Assembly: GCA_963971425.1 (NCBI GenBank)
Contig: OZ020518.1
Location: 7,729,989 to 7,793,988, forward strand
Source of the DNA: Bryoerythrophyllum caledonicum
Lineage: Eukaryota; Streptophyta; Bryopsida; Pottiales; Pottiaceae
Direction: 5' to 3'
Length of the DNA stretch: 64,000 bases
Shown here one piece after another: positions 37,601-50,770 of the stretch. The position numbers and the translations under genes are program-made. Position 1 is the first letter of the stretch; each line of letters starts with the position of its first letter. Under the pieces are notes generated by a model, which was given only the letters and a program-made list of their open reading frames with translations, did not search any database and had not been told where the DNA came from.

Positions 37601-40600
37601 ATTGACCGATAAAAAAAAATCATTATTAAGACGTTGAGTCCAAAGAGTTGTGTTAGGTGCAATAAAAAAAGGTCACATTACACATAAGGTACTGGATATT
37701 ATTTTGGGGTCATCTAGAACATCCCAATTTTATGCAACTATGTGGAGTAGGGACAACATTTCAAGGTAGTTGTTTATGACTCTATTACTTCTAAAATTAC
37801 CATTGATATAATTCTAAACAATTGAATTTTCCTGAAAGTCACCAAAATACATTGGATAGGTACCCCAAATCTTAGGGTCTTATGTTAATAACCGGGACCA
37901 CGTGTACATGGTGTCTTGCCTTGGGAAAGGTTTGGGGGAACTATTTGTCAACCTTGTGAGAACTTTAGGGTACTATGGTGGAGCTTTAGCTTGCATGGGG
38001 TAGGGCCCAGAAACATTGATTGCAAAGCATTTCATTGGTGCAGAAAAAGGCGATATAAAATTTTCTAATGCTTTTTTTTTCCGTTTATACCTCTTAAACT
38101 GTCTCGCACCATATTCCTCCTGACTTGCCCATTCAGGAAGCACTTTCAGGAAAACTCTAATACGTCAAAGCACAAATGAAACAATTAGCATTGAAAAGTG
38201 TATTTCGAGAAAGTAAATTGCAATCTATGAGTTCAAACAAAAAGCTTTAGAGATTGAAGTGAAGAAAATTCTTGGTGTAAAAATTAAAGTATGAAACATT
38301 TTTGAAATTAAGTTCTTCTTCTTTGGTGGAAAAATCAAGAAAGTATCCAGTATTTTAAATCATCATATTAACAATAAAGTAATAACAAAATTGTTTTAAA
38401 AAAACAAGAAGCAGAAGGAAATCATTGCCTGCCAAAAGAATTGCTTGTAGGTTCTTAATAATGTTATCATAACATGAGGTGCATTGAATCATTTGAAGAA
38501 GGTGGGTCCGTAAAGATTTTAACATACTATTCTTTTACTTCACCAAAAATGTAGAAGGTCAAATTTATCATCTTTGTTGATTGTATAGACTGTACTTACA
38601 AGTTTAGTCTTCATTATCAATTGCAATGTCAGGTAAATTTTCTTCTCATTTTGTTTAACTTACATTGATTCTAAGATGAACTAATTTTGATATGGGGACA
38701 ACTATGGAGGAATGCCTTTGAAGTCTTTGTAAGTTTAAACATGAATAATTTCATACTCCAATAGAAGTGCCTTGTGTGAACACATTTTCATCGATCAATT
38801 GAATACCTACATTGATTGTTTGTAATATTTTTAGTACATAAAACACAACTATTAACCTTCATTCTTTTTTAGATACAATTTGAAGACCCTTTTGCTACCT
38901 TGAATACAACAACATTGACTTCTTTGCAAAAATTTATATGAACCTCTTTTGACATATTGGTAATTGTTAATTTATTAACTTTATTTCTTCAACAATTCAT
39001 CAAATAAATTTATTATAATTGAATTATAATAATAATATTTCCATATTTTATCACAAACTTATAGTTTATGTAGCCACAAGCCTCAGCTTATATCAGTTTT
39101 TCATCTTTTTCTTCAATTCTCACTTTTGATTTTGTAAATACCTTGTGGAATTTCTTATACACACAATTTTTATACTTTATGTTGTTTTAAAATATCATAT
39201 GACAATTGTGAGATATTTACATACATTTTTATTTATTTTTAAAAGCCACAAGGTTAATATATTGATAAGAGTGTTTTTTAACAAACTTGTACTTGAGAAA
39301 ATATTAATATGCATATAAAATTATTTTTTATTTAAATTATTCTACATTATCTAATTAGTAATAGTTTTGTTTATCACTAATTTGATATTCATTCTTTGTA
39401 ATAATTTTTTCTAAATTTCAGACTAACTTAACCTATGAAATTTAATTCATTTTAATTCATTTGAATCCGCATCAATTTTATTGATTATAACTAGTTTCTT
39501 GAATTTGCATTAATTTATTTAGTTTGATTGAAATAACATCATTTAGCTTGATTTGATTATTTTCTTTTGATACATATCATTTAATTTAATCAATCTTATA
39601 CAAATTCTATTATTTTAAATTTTTGAAGTTAAATGTTGTTTCCTAGCATAGTTTTGTTAATGATGTTACAAGGTCGTGCTGATCGAGATTGTCCAAAAGC
39701 TTTGAATATCAATTGTACAATATTGTAACGTAGAGCGAGAGACCTCACAATGTAGGAGGCACCTAACGCGAAAGGCAATGGCGATAGCCTGACATGACGC
39801 GGAGGGTGCCTCCAAAAGCGTGAGGCCCGAGAAGACTAAGACTCGTGTGGCATAATTCCCTCTCGATTTTTACCTCTTGAATCTTCCCCAACTGCCGTCA
39901 TGAACCAAAGTTGCCCTTGCTACCTCAATTTTCACCTCTTGAATCTTCTTCAACTGCCGTCATGAACCAAAGTTGCCTTTGCTACCCCAATTTTTTATCC
40001 GCGGACTAAGACTGCCCTCAAGCCTACTGAAGCTGCTTAACTTGCTAGATGAGTACCAGTCCAACTAACTAACAATGTAGTGGTCAAACGTGCTAGCCCG
40101 ATATCAACCTAAATCTGCTAGTAAGATATCAACGCAACCTAAGTCCAATACCAGCCACTGTAAACTCTAACTTTTTAAAAATGGTCTCTGGAAGGCGCAA
40201 AATCTAAGTGAATGAACAAAAGCGTGCCTTTATCCGTTTTATGTGGGAAGAAGTAGTGTGGCTTTAGCTTTTAATTTTGAATGAAACTTTGGCACCCTTT
40301 GCCAGTTCATAAATTGTTAGCATCACGCAATACAACTTTACTTTTTGTAAAATGTATATGATCTATTGGCTACTAGATTAAATTAACAATCAGTCTGCAG
40401 ATAATGAATTAGCATTGTAAGGCGAAACCAACCGGCTACATGTACAAATGTTGAGCAAAATTTCACCAAATAACACATAATTCAGCACACAAAGCACAAC
40501 ATGGCTAGAGTTCAGCAAACGTCTAGAGTAGAAATCACAAAGACGCAAAAGTAGAGTTAGAACTTAGAAGCATTGGTTAGAAACCAAGACCAAAATCAAG

Positions 40601-42927
40601 CCTTCATGCGGCTTTGACTATCACTTGAAAGACATACTGCGCAGTATGGGTGATTTGTCTCTTTCTTCTAAATTGTTTTCCCTTGTAAAATTCCATCTAG
40701 TCCGTAGAGAAGTAGCAAGTTGTCTACTTTTGCTTGTGATAGATTGCAGACTTCACTTTGGAGGTGAAGCGTGGATCCTGTAGGGTGTAGACCTTGGAGT
40801 GAAACTGTCTCATCATTGGGTTGCTCCAAAATTTTGTATATGAATTGCGTTGCTCCAAAATTCAATAAATTGAAACACTAAACTAGTGAATTGAAATAGT
40901 GAACCAATGAATTGAACCGGACAAATTCACCAATTTTGCCGATTTGTACTTGGTGTTGCGTCAAGCCTTTATTGTCTTGCAAAAGCCGGAAATGTTATCC
41001 CAAGGGTAAAGGTGCGATGAGTGACCTCAAAAAGCGAGAAGCCGTTAAAGTTAATTTCCTCAAACTTCAAAAACTTGAACCATCTCAGTTCAAAGCTGAA
41101 CACACGCCCCAGACATGCCTTGTCATTGACAACCAAGATCTTCAATATCCATTTTTTGTTGTCGTAGAGCAACCTGATGAGCGCACACTTTGCCGACAAT
41201 TCTACGGCATGGGCGTTGATGAAGGCAATATGTAGTTCCTAAGAAACAACAACAAAATCATGAAAACATAACAAATTGTGAGCAAAATTGTCTAAGCGAC
41301 AGAGCAAGAACAAAAGCAAGCACCAAGAATCATATAAGCAACAAGCAACAAGAAGAATAACAACATAATCTAGAAATCAAGAAGAAGAAGATGCATTCTT
41401 ACCAATCTTGCATGGTTTGTCATCGGCGTCATGGCCAGAGTGAAGAAGGTTGCGTTTGCATTCGCCTACATCAAAACCACCTTGTTGAATTGCTCCGCCA
41501 TTTGGGCACCAATTTTTTTTTGTTAATGCCACCTATGAATTGTGAGAGAACCGTGAGAGACGTTGTGAGTGAAGAGAAAGATACTAAAGTGACTTGAAAA
41601 TGCACATTGCAACCACATACAAATTGAAGTTGTGAGCTTACCTTAATAACTAAATTTATACAATGACATCGTTTACAAGTGAACTATTTAAGCATAAAGG
41701 AGTCTTTATCTACCCACTAAATTACAACCAAAGGAAACAAACAATAACGTGTGGATAATCAATATAATATAGGATCTTTATCAAAGAGAGTATAGCAGGA
41801 ATAGTCATTTTATGGAATCAAAAGAAATTCATTGAACATCAAATTTATAATGAATCTTAGCAATCAAGCTAACCTTTTGGATTTGACCTAGAAGAGCCCA
41901 TTGATGATGTTATACATGATGAAATGGACAGGTCTTGTGACCATGAATATTTGAAGTAATTGAATGATTTTATTTTTATCCTTGTGCATTAGGTTAGAAC
42001 AATCAAAAGTGGAGAAGACTTGTCAAATAATGCCATCAATAGGTTGCTTAGTGAGGTATTATTGCATCCTAACTTTGATATAAAAAATCTTATTGCTAAA
42101 TTAACATATGACATTTAAAAATATGAAAGATATTTTTATACTGAAGTAAATGAATGGAGAAGAGTAGATATTGACAAACATGCATTGCAGTATTATAATA
42201 TGCTTGTTGCATTTTAATATTTGTTTCATTATTTATAATAACAAAGAATTTCACAATGATACCCAATGTTGAAATTGATAATCCTTTTCTAGAAGAATAT
42301 TCAATTCCAGCAACAGGAAATTGATGGTGCTTGAAAGATGCTAGTCACAAGTTATCGATATAAATTCATTCCCTCCTATTTAGATTACTTAGTAGTCACG
42401 TATTATGTCCAAAGAGAATGTTTAAAGATGTTTTGAAGAAATTTCTATTACATAGAATATAATAAAATGAATAACATACAAAATGATCAATTTAAATATA
42501 CATGTATTATTGAAGTGGAATAATATGATGTGTAATGTATCCACACCAAGGGCTACTTTGCACCGGGCCAAGTCAAAAGGCCGGTTGTCAAAATTTCTGC
42601 CCAAACAATGGTAAGAGGCCAAACTCTTTGTCGAGAAATGTGCATTAAATGATATAAATTGAAGGAAGTTGACGGCCTCTCGAAGGAAGTTTGGATTGGC
42701 TAAATACGGCGACCCAAGTTTGCACTTGGGAGGTTGTCACTTTGGCCCCAAAACTCTCTAAAAGTCCTCCAATGTGGGCACAATGGAGGGCGATAGCCTT
42801 TGGGCTATGGCCTTTGGTGTGAAGGCTAAGAGGCCAAACTTTGGCTATTTTTGAAATCTCATTGGTTGAAACCGCTGGCCTTTTGACCTTGGTTTCGTGT
42901 CAAGAGGCCCTGAGTGAATTATATATG
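37601..42927. other. Long AT-rich region without a recognised gene
   Basis: Nothing convincing is coded on either strand. 40640-41600 has scattered short frames, including a - strand MAEQFNKVV start after aattggtgcccaaatgg (near 41490-41510) and a - strand TVSLQGLHPTGS segment (near 40770-40810). These could be LTR-retrotransposon debris but are too short to assign. A direct repeat gttgctccaaaatt occurs at 40820 and 40850. 42540-42900 is GC-richer and repeat-like. Confidence 0.4.
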
Positions 42928-43640
42928 CTATAAATTTTTATTCTTGATGGATATTTTTACCAACTATCCTACGCAGTTGTCACTTTTGGAAGGGTGGTGC
43001 TAAATGAATTATTTTTTCTAAACAAAGTGGTTTGGATACAATAGGTGTCACCTAGGCATTACATGGATATCACATAGGCATTACATGGATATCACATAGG
43101 CATTTTACGAATACCCTACGCGTTGGTCAGATTTGCTCATAATAAATTCAAAATGAAGATTGTCCAAAATCTTTGGAAATATAAGAGATTTGTCAAAGGT
43201 GATACCCATGTAATGCCAAGGTTATATCCATGTAATATCTAAAAAATACTTATGTAACACCTAGGTGATATCCGTTGTGTTCGAACTACTATGGATTGGA
43301 AGAAATAATTAATTTGACACGGAGTGTCTGAACCCAACCGATGCGTACGGTATTGCCTAGGCATCACATGGTTATTACCTTGGTATTACATGGATATCAC
43401 CTAGACAAATTAATTAAAATTTCCAATTTTTTTGGATAATCCATTTATATGAACTATGTACAAAAGTGACCACTGCGTAGGGTATGTCTACAATGATTTG
43501 TCTCTTTTTATAGTATTGAAGGTTGTGCTCTCGATAAAAATCTTCAGTTAAAGAAAAAAATTATAAGGTAAAAACCTTCATCAGAAGTAAAAAACTATAT
43601 GGTAGAAATATTTATCAAATGTAAAAATTATAGCACTTCC
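42928..43640. mobile_element. MITE-like element related to 13031-13201, split by a nested MITE
   Basis: The left part (gctataaatttttattcttg ... tttttaccaacta) and right part (tgtctacaatgatttgtctc ... gtgctctcgataaaaatctt) match the contiguous element at 13055-13160. They are separated by the insertion at 42967-43482. The right part continues into inverted copies of the left arm. Confidence 0.6.
42967..43482. mobile_element. Nested MITE with TA target duplication and readable empty site
   Basis: Terminal inverted repeats tcctacgcagttgtcactttt / aaaagtgaccactgcgtaggg, flanked by TA on each side (42965-42966 and 43483-43484). The uninterrupted relative at 13031-13201 reads accaactatg across the site. 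Internally it carries short repeats of tggatatcacataggcatta in both orientations. It is 516 bp, non-coding, and related to 46662-46907. Confidence 0.8.
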
Positions 43641-45486
43641 AAATTGTAATACCCGCACATTTTTCAAACATATAGAGTTCGGCTTCCAAATCTGAATACC
43701 TGCAATTTTTTCAAACATTAGAGTTCAACAATTCTCTCCCCCCAGAACGCTGCTTCGCTTCAACACTTGACCTCATGGCCAAAATCATGAGCAACACAAG
43801 CTGAAGCACAAAATTCCGAGTAGCACAAGCTCAAACACAAAATCCCGCGCAAGAATAGAAATCGGTTTGGATAGCGATTTCCGGACAACGGACAATCAAA
43901 AAATGTGCAAGGTATAATGTCAGTAGAGACCCTTCCGCGAGGAACTCATGGAAGAGAAGTGCCCTCCTCATCGGGCTACCACCTTCTCTGTTGGGACCTT
44001 CCTTCCATGAGCCCCTCATGAAAGGGACTCTCTCTATATGTAATGCTCGGACTTGAGAGCGTCTATTCACTTCCACCACCCTATATTTCAAAGAACAGCC
44101 ACGAGAGCGGGGCCTCATGGAATCTTATGGCAGAAAGCGCGCTTGGCTCATAAGGCTCCCACGCTTAAAAACTTAGGCAACGCTTGATTTTTTTTAATAA
44201 TCCCATGTCCATTGCATTCCCATAAGCTATCATGCACATATACCATGTTCCTCTTGGCGTCATACATGTACATCTGTGCTGGATTAGAGGTGCCAAGGTG
44301 CATGCGGACAATAGGTCCAATCATGTCGAATGTGGCTCGGCTTGTGTTTAGTATTTGAGTATCTGTGATCATGGCCTCGGGCAGCCGTGGGCATTACGCT
44401 AGAAGAGGTTCTCTATAGTGGGCCTCACGAGTTGTGAGGTGCCCTCTTCGTCGGGCCGAGCTTCGCCCATGCCCTCCTCGTCGAGGCTTTGCAACTCGTG
44501 AGGCCTGCTATATGGGACCTCTTCCTACACATGTACATAGTATATAGTAAGAGGCCCTCAAGTAAGGGCCTAAAAGGATAAGAGTGTGGTGACGAAGAGG
44601 GCAAGGGCGTAGCACAACCTGACAAGGAACAACACTCTTATCCCCATGAGGCCGAAATGAGGGGGCCGCTTACTGCATAACTCCTCTTTAGAATTTGCTG
44701 CCCGCTAACCCTAAGTCGCCTATTGCCCCTGAGTTGATTTTGGTATGAAAATTCCCCCCGTGCCCAGGATTTTTGCTATGAGAGATAATTCATGGATGGG
44801 TAAAAAGTAGAGAGGCAAATCGGTATTCCCTCCCGCCCATCTGTTCCGGCAGGAGAGGGCTGCCAAAATGAATGTGCTAGAATTCTAAAGAGGAGTTATG
44901 TGGGCTAGAATCCTTAAGAGGAGTTACATGGGCTAGAATCCTAAAGAGGAGTTACGTGGATACACTAAACATCATTTTCAGTATGCTAGTCTTGCCATAC
45001 TTTTTTCATCCATCGGACCATAAATGATACAAATGGACAAGAGATGCTGACGATAGGTAGCATAATTCTTGGATAAATGACAACAATCTGATGCTTCCCG
45101 CCTAGGGTTTCGTGGCCTAATGTGGATACTCCCAATCAATAATCTGTATGTTTCAACGACTCACACATTTCTAAGAAGACAACTGAAATGCATGAGAAAG
45201 GATAGCAAGCACAGGACTGCTTCACGCTGAAAAAATGGAGGCGGCCAAAAGAAGCTTCAGCTTCAACACAAAATTTCACTGACGTTTCTTACAGACGATC
45301 GTCACGTAAACGATGCTCCGCGCTCTCGCACTCCCGCTGCCTGCATCGTTTCCTCATAAAAAAACACCCCAGGAAATCTAAACTCTATGGCGGTCTAAAC
45401 TACCACCAGCCAACCAATATTATACAGAGGCAGAACCACTCGACTGAACATCAGAGACGCCTGCCATGATCGAGTCGCTTTCCGCC
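43641..45486. other. Repeat-like intergenic region before SNU13
   Basis: No gene recognised. Holds an exact 14-bp inverted repeat (ggcctcacgagttg 44421-44434 / caactcgtgaggcc 44492-44505), the foldback element 44676-44900 and a tandem array at 44870-44960. The last 100 bases are probably the SNU13 3' UTR. Confidence 0.45.
44676..44900. mobile_element. Small element with perfect 20-bp inverted ends
   Basis: cataactcctctttagaatt (44676-44695) is the exact reverse complement of aattctaaagaggagttatg (44881-44900). The right end is followed by two further near-copies (gggctagaatccttaagagg and gctagaatcctaaagaggag), a tandem array with a unit of about 29 bp reaching 44960. Confidence 0.65.
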
Positions 45487-45876
45487 TCAGATCAACAGCT
45501 TCTCGATGGCGTCCTTGAGCTGCTGAATCTGTGACTTGAGCTGGCTCCCTTCGTTCGTGGTGACGGAGCACGCGATGACGGGGCGCGAGACGCCGCACGC
45601 GCGGCCGAGCGCCTGCTTGGAGGGGACGAACACGTACGGCACGTTCTTGTCCTCGGCCAGCAGCGGCAGGTGCAGCAGAATCTCCAGCGGCTCCGCGTCC
45701 GCCGCCATGACCACGAACTCCGCGATGCCGCGGTTGAGCGTCTTGGTGGCCTCGTTGGCGCCCTTCTTGAGCTGCTTGTAGTTGGCCGCCTGCTGCACGA
45801 TGTCCGTGATGGTGATGGTCAGCTGCGCGTCCGACAGCGGGTACGCCTTCGGATTCACGGCGCCGTCGGAGGCCAT
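45487..45876 (-). CDS. SNU13: SNU13 / 15.5K (NHP2L1) RNA-binding protein, L7Ae family
   Basis: 129 residues in one exon, starting [16 protein letters not shown] and ending DAIEKLLI, with the usual length for the family. It has the L7Ae/L30e fold signature: [32 protein letters not shown] and [20 protein letters not shown]13 binds kink-turns in U4 snRNA and box C/D snoRNAs, serving both spliceosome and rRNA-modification particles in nucleus and nucleolus. Sequence is near-identical to land-plant forms, the best single pointer to a streptophyte. A telo-box pair lies about 100 bp upstream. Confidence 0.96.
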   Translation of the reverse strand: MASDGAVNPKAYPLSDAQLTITITDIVQQAANYKQLKKGANEATKTLNRGIAEFVVMAADAEPLEILLHLPLLAEDKNVPYVFVPSKQALGRACGVSRPVIACSVTTNEGSQLKSQIQQLKDAIEKLLI

Positions 45877-45959
45877 GGCTGCTGCTGCTGCTGCGGATTG
45901 TGTCGCGAGGGGAGAAGTCGAGGCGCAGCGGAAAAGAGGTCGAGAAGATGGTCCCCAAG

Positions 45960-46084
45960 GACGAGAAGAACGCTCCAGGGTTTAGGGTTTTAGGGCCTGA
46001 TCCCAAAACCATGAGGGGCCTGTCACCATGACTCTCCCCTTAAATCATTCCATTACCTGCAGCACTTTTTGTTTTCCTTTTTCA
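45960..46084. repeat. Dispersed repeat (copy 2 of 3) overlapping the SNU13 leader/promoter
   Basis: About 125 bp nearly identical to 46487-46611 (gacgagaagaa, ccagggtttagggtttt, gatcccaaaaccatgagggg, cattacctgcagcacttttt). It is related to 10216-10365. Confidence 0.85.
45978..45991 (-). promoter_or_regulatory. Double telo-box upstream of SNU13
   Basis: agggtttagggttt on the + strand reads AAACCCTAAACCCT toward the gene, about 100 bp before the SNU13 start. Such boxes are enriched in promoters of plant ribosome-biogenesis and translation genes. The same motif also belongs to the dispersed repeat at 45960 and 46487, so it may be coincidental. Confidence 0.45.
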
Positions 46085-46486
46085 TTCTGATTTCCTTTTT
46101 CTATCTTTGTTTTCCTTTAAGGAGAGCCCCCCATAACCAACAAAAACCCATCGCCAACATCTACTAAATTGGGGTATATCCAACCCTCTTCCATCCCATT
46201 ACCACCAACTCAGCTCCAAATGGAGGTTTGTTATTAGTCACGACCCTTACTTTTGGTCGTTGGTTGTGGGGGTACCTACTACTGGCCACCCACTAAACAT
46301 GGCTGCACAATTTGAAAATTCATAACTAATTCAATTTTCATCGAAAAAATATGAAATTACTTTGGTCGGAATTGCAATTCTATTGGCTATCACTGAAAAA
46401 TTATAGTCCAATTATCTCCTCTCTCAATATATGCACATTCCTTACCTTGTCGGTTTTAGGGGGCTTACCTTTTCCACATTTTAGAG

Positions 46487-46660
46487 GACGAGAAGAAGCT
46501 CCAGGGTTTAGGGTTTTGGGGCCTGATCCCAAAACCATGAGGGGCCTATCGCCATGACTCTCCCCTTAAATCATTCCATTACCTGCAGCACTTTTTGTTT
46601 TCCTTTTTCTATTTTCCTGGTACTTTTTACCAGATTTTAGAAAAATGTTAGTGTGGCAAT
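46487..46660. repeat. Dispersed repeat (copy 3 of 3), ends at a MITE
   Basis: Matches 45960-46084 and extends to gttagtgtggcaa as in the 10216 copy, where it is cut by the MITE starting at 46662. Confidence 0.8.
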
Positions 46661-46661
46661 A

Positions 46662-46907
46662 CCGTACGCTACGGTTAGTTTCGGCAGGCAAGTGCCGAAG
46701 CACTTTTTTTTTTGGTCACATGTGGTTCAACACAATGGATATCACATAGGTATCGCATAGGTGTTGCACAAGTATCACCTAGATCTTGCACGGGTGTCAC
46801 CTCGGTATTACATAGGTATTGCGTAGCCAAATCTATTGAAATTTCCAAAATTTTGGACAAGTCCCCATTTTGAATTAATTATGTACGAAACTGACCATAG
46901 CGTAGGG
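46662..46907. mobile_element. MITE with TA target duplication (same family as 42967-43482)
   Basis: Inverted ends ccgtacgctacggttagttt / aaactgaccatagcgtaggg, flanked by TA at 46660-46661 and 46908-46909. Internal ataggtatcgcataggtgtt-type short repeats resemble those of the 42967 element. 246 bp, non-coding. Confidence 0.75.
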
Positions 46908-46909
46908 TA

Positions 46910-49025
46910 CATTACAGTCTAATCTTGGTAATATCACACTTGTGAATAGAACACCTTGATATTGTCACTCAAAACCTTGAAACCAATTTTCCTGGTTCAA
47001 AACTTCCTTGTTAATATCTCTATCACCCTTGATAATATCACTTTTTTTTCCCTTCAAAATTCGAAGTGTAAGTATGACAATAACAAGTGACATAGATGAA
47101 TAAGTGTCTGATGAATGATATCTTGGTCACATGTCCCGTCGCCTTTAGACTGTCGGGCTCGGACCCTCTGTAAGGGCTACTGAGACTTTGGTCTAGAATT
47201 GAATGTAAACTTTGGTAGACTTTACACAGAACATAATCAACAGTTCAAAATCAATGGCTCAAAATCGAGTAGGCCCTCACCCCCCCTAGCAGGCCCCGTC
47301 GCATGATGGTTTAAGGTTAAACTCTATTAACAACTTGTCCGCCCGTGAGCTAGCCCTCACCCCTTATTCCGGATCCGCCTCTTGTACTTGGGATGTCCAT
47401 CGCTGAACGCTCATGTCCCCAAACCACCCATTCTCACTAAACCATGTTCCAAAAAACCCCCCATCGCCAAAATCTGCCCTCGTTTGAACCCAATGTCCCT
47501 CAGTCATTGTCCCGTCAGAGCCCCTTATTGTCTTGTTACAAAGCATTTGGAGGTGCCTTTGCAATGCACGACTCCAGTCTCAATTTAGGCACAATTTTGT
47601 CTCCCATCGTTGCCCTCTTATTCTATTTTGTGAACCTCCATCAATTAATGTTTTCATTGCCGAGCGTGAGGTATGTTCTGTGAAGACTTAACTCATGTGA
47701 AATTTAACTTCAATCTCTGTGAGAGTTTGTTAGTTTTTATTTATTTTTGGTTATTTTGTTAAATTTTTCTAAATGTTTCATGCCTTTAAAAAAATAAAAA
47801 ATCACATTATGCATACATCCGCCAAATATGATTTTATCAAATATGTCACACCTTGTTTATATCACACTTTCTAGTGAAACAGAGGATGTGATATTAACAA
47901 GGTTAGACTATAGCAGCATAACTCCCTTTAGAAAGACAAACCTCCTCCTTTGCAATGGTGACCAATTTGTAGCATATCAAATGAGTTGTTCCGTTGATTC
48001 AATTTATACTATAATTAGATCATCTTTAGCTAAAATAAAACACAAGAAGAAGAAGGAATGATTTGATGAATTCCATAGTTTTTTGTTTTGGTAGGATTTA
48101 TGTTTTTTTTAATTACATTATTCCACTCTTACATGTACTTCGACCTACTATGAACAAGTGATAATTAACCCTGATATTCCCAAGGCTTTGTTACACCAAA
48201 ACTACCCCAAAATTGCCTCTCTGAGATAAGACATTGTAAGAGAGTCTAATTTAACCCCTATATTTCCTTGACAATTTCACACCAAAGACATTTCAAAACT
48301 ATAAATTCTAGTGCAATGAGTTAGGAAGGAATCAAAGAATTTTATTTTTAGTTTTAACCATAGGATCTTGTTAAACACTTGATAAACAACATACTCACAA
48401 AATCCCATTAAATTTGACTGCACATAGGTTTCAAACCAAGAGGCCGGAATGAAGACTGAGAGAGCTCCAAATTTTCTGGTTAGGGGAGGTGGGACTTAGT
48501 TTCAGAAGCAAGATTGTGGACACCAAGAAGTGGCTGACCTTGGTGAGAGCTTGTCACATATCTTAGATTTGAGAAGAAGGAGAGGGTAGGGAAGCAGACC
48601 ATGTTAGAAAGGGCTCACAAGCACTAGATGTGGAGTTTGAGGAGTGATTGAGAGACAAGGGTTAGATCTATGTTGTGCAGTTACTGAGAAGCGTGGGAGC
48701 AAGTGTTGGCACATAGCTCTAACACTTGCTCCCACCACAAGATCTACCCCATAGTCTTGGAGTGCACCATAGTGAGGAGCAACAAGCACGCGAGAGACGT
48801 ATCTAGAAAACAAGGAATGCACCCATCATGTATGTTTTACCAAAACATCAACCTTCTCAAAAAAATTCTGTCAATGCATTAGATTTGCAGCTCACAACCC
48901 ATTAACAAACACCCTTTGTCTTATAAGCTTTTCCTTGATACAACTGAACAAGTTGCATAGATTGCCACCAGCGATAGCAATAGCCTAACCAAACAGAAAT
49001 AACCTAAACCTAGATCACATATATT
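46910..49025. other. Intergenic region, no gene recognised
   Basis: Short ORFs only. The most notable structure is a perfect 15-bp hairpin at 48693-48735. Confidence 0.45.
48693..48735. repeat. Perfect 15-bp stem-loop
   Basis: gtgggagcaagtgtt (48693-48707) and aacacttgctcccac (48721-48735) are exact reverse complements with a 13-nt loop. The stem is too short for a confident miRNA precursor. Confidence 0.7.
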
Positions 49026-50770
49026 TTGTGCACACACATAGAAACCTCCACAAACACAGTAGGGCGCGGATGCGCTGCACATTTTTTCCAGAATTTTGCA
49101 GGTCCACAAACGATACTGCAGGCGCACAAGTCACAATACTCGAACAACACCTTTAACCAACAGCATAGGCAGAAAAGTGCCGACACTACTGCGACCTACA
49201 TTGAGAAGCTGCACCAACAAAAAATATTCCACTCTAGAAGCAACGCGAGAGAGCGAAGCGAGGGAAGCGACAGCATCCAAGCACGAGGGAGCAAGAGGAG
49301 CACAACGCGAGGGAGTGACGTCATCCAAGCGCGAAGCAATACAAAGTACTCTTCGGCACATCCAAGCGCGAAGCAAGGGACATGTACGTGCGAGGCGCGA
49401 GAGTGAAGCACACGTACATGCGAGGCGCAACTCCTCAACAACAGCGACAGAGAAGCACAACGGCACATCCAAGCGCGAACTCCAAGCAAAGCGGCACATC
49501 CAAGCGTTTGGAAGCCAGCAACAGCAACAAAGAAGCACATGTATGTGCGAGGTGCGAGAGAACGTGAGGAGCTGCAAACGGAAGAGAGAGGAACTGCAAA
49601 AAAATAGAAGCAACAGGTAGAGCCCAGCCGAAGCAGCAGCACCACAGTTGAAGCAGCAGCAGCCATCCACAACAGCGAACCTCTTGCACCCCGATCCCAA
49701 ATACAAAGCACCTGCAACCGCACGCAAAGAAAAAAAGACCGCATCCCACACGCAAGCAACCGAAAGAAAAACCGGAACAATCACAACCGAAACAAGATCA
49801 CAACATCCCCAACAACCTACAGCAATCGAAGAAGACCTCGACTACAGCTACACTCATCCAAACCCAAATCCAAAGCCCTCCAACCTGCATAGAGCCCAAA
49901 CCTACGTCTATATCCTGCAACCTCCAATCCAGATCCAGACCAAACTCAAGGAGCGAAACCAAAACTATAGATACGACCAATCTACAGACCCTACAGCTAG
50001 TAGAAAGGACACAACAAGGAAACCCAAACCCGGCCCAAGTAGACACAAACCCAGACAACCCAGAAGTGCCGACTACAACAAACCTACAGTATTGACTACA
50101 GCTCAACGAAGAGCAACCCCAGCACACAAGTGAGATCCCAACACACAGAAGTACAACCCCAACAAATCGAAGTAATGTCTCCAGTAAACCTGCGACTCCA
50201 ACAATCCAGTAACCCACGACCTAGTGACCCTCAAACCTACGAGACAACCACACGCACAAGAACGACTCGACTACAACAATGACGAGTCCCAACAAAGAAG
50301 AAGACACCAACCGCGTAGACCACGACCCCGAAGAGGCTGACTACAGCCTAGCCCAATACCTCAAAGTGGTCGACGGCAGCTAAGCCCAGTGCTTAAGCAC
50401 ACAGCCGCGTCCCCAACTGCACACAACTACCCCAACGACCTTGTAGACCAGTAGTGTCACTCGAGCTAGCGACCCTCCACGCTCTTTCGACCCTCTCCCC
50501 GACACTATTTTTTTAGGGAGCTTGCGACCTCCCCTAGCATTGTGACCCCCCAGGTCCTTGTAACCCCTCGCTCAACTCTAGTTACCCTCTCGGGCCTGCG
50601 ACCCTCCCTGGCATAGTGACCTCCCCAGGCCCAACGACCTCTCCCAATCCTACCACCCTCTAACCCAACAACAGCCTCCACCTCAACGATCCCCTAGCCC
50701 AACGACTCTTCAGGCTAGCATCCTTCACCAGCCAGTCTCTGGGCCGTCGACCTTCCAACCCAAAAATCCA
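49026..50770 (+). other. T-poor basic low-complexity region upstream of ORF1, copy D
   Basis: Rich in A, C and G with scattered open frames of basic composition (49096-49620, 49648-50133). Contains interspersed short repeats, catccaagcgcgaa (about 49321, 49358, 49466, with variants at 49267 and 49497) and acatgcgaggcgc. Its composition resembles the 26520-28889 stretch in front of ORF1 in copy C. It may be the 5' leader of the retrotransposon. No recognised protein. Confidence 0.35.

Noticed and set aside
40668..41235. Small frames resembling LTR-retrotransposon pol or gag pieces
   Set aside because: Only a few residues match by eye; not enough to assign a family or boundaries.
42967..46907. 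CRISPR-like array from the repeated catatcac/ataggcatt motifs
   Set aside because: Repeats are short, degenerate, in both orientations and inside MITEs; the genome is eukaryotic.
49131..49784. Cys/Leu-rich - strand open frames (up to 217 codons)
   Set aside because: They mirror a T-poor + strand region, so stops are rare by composition; no domain or conservation was seen.
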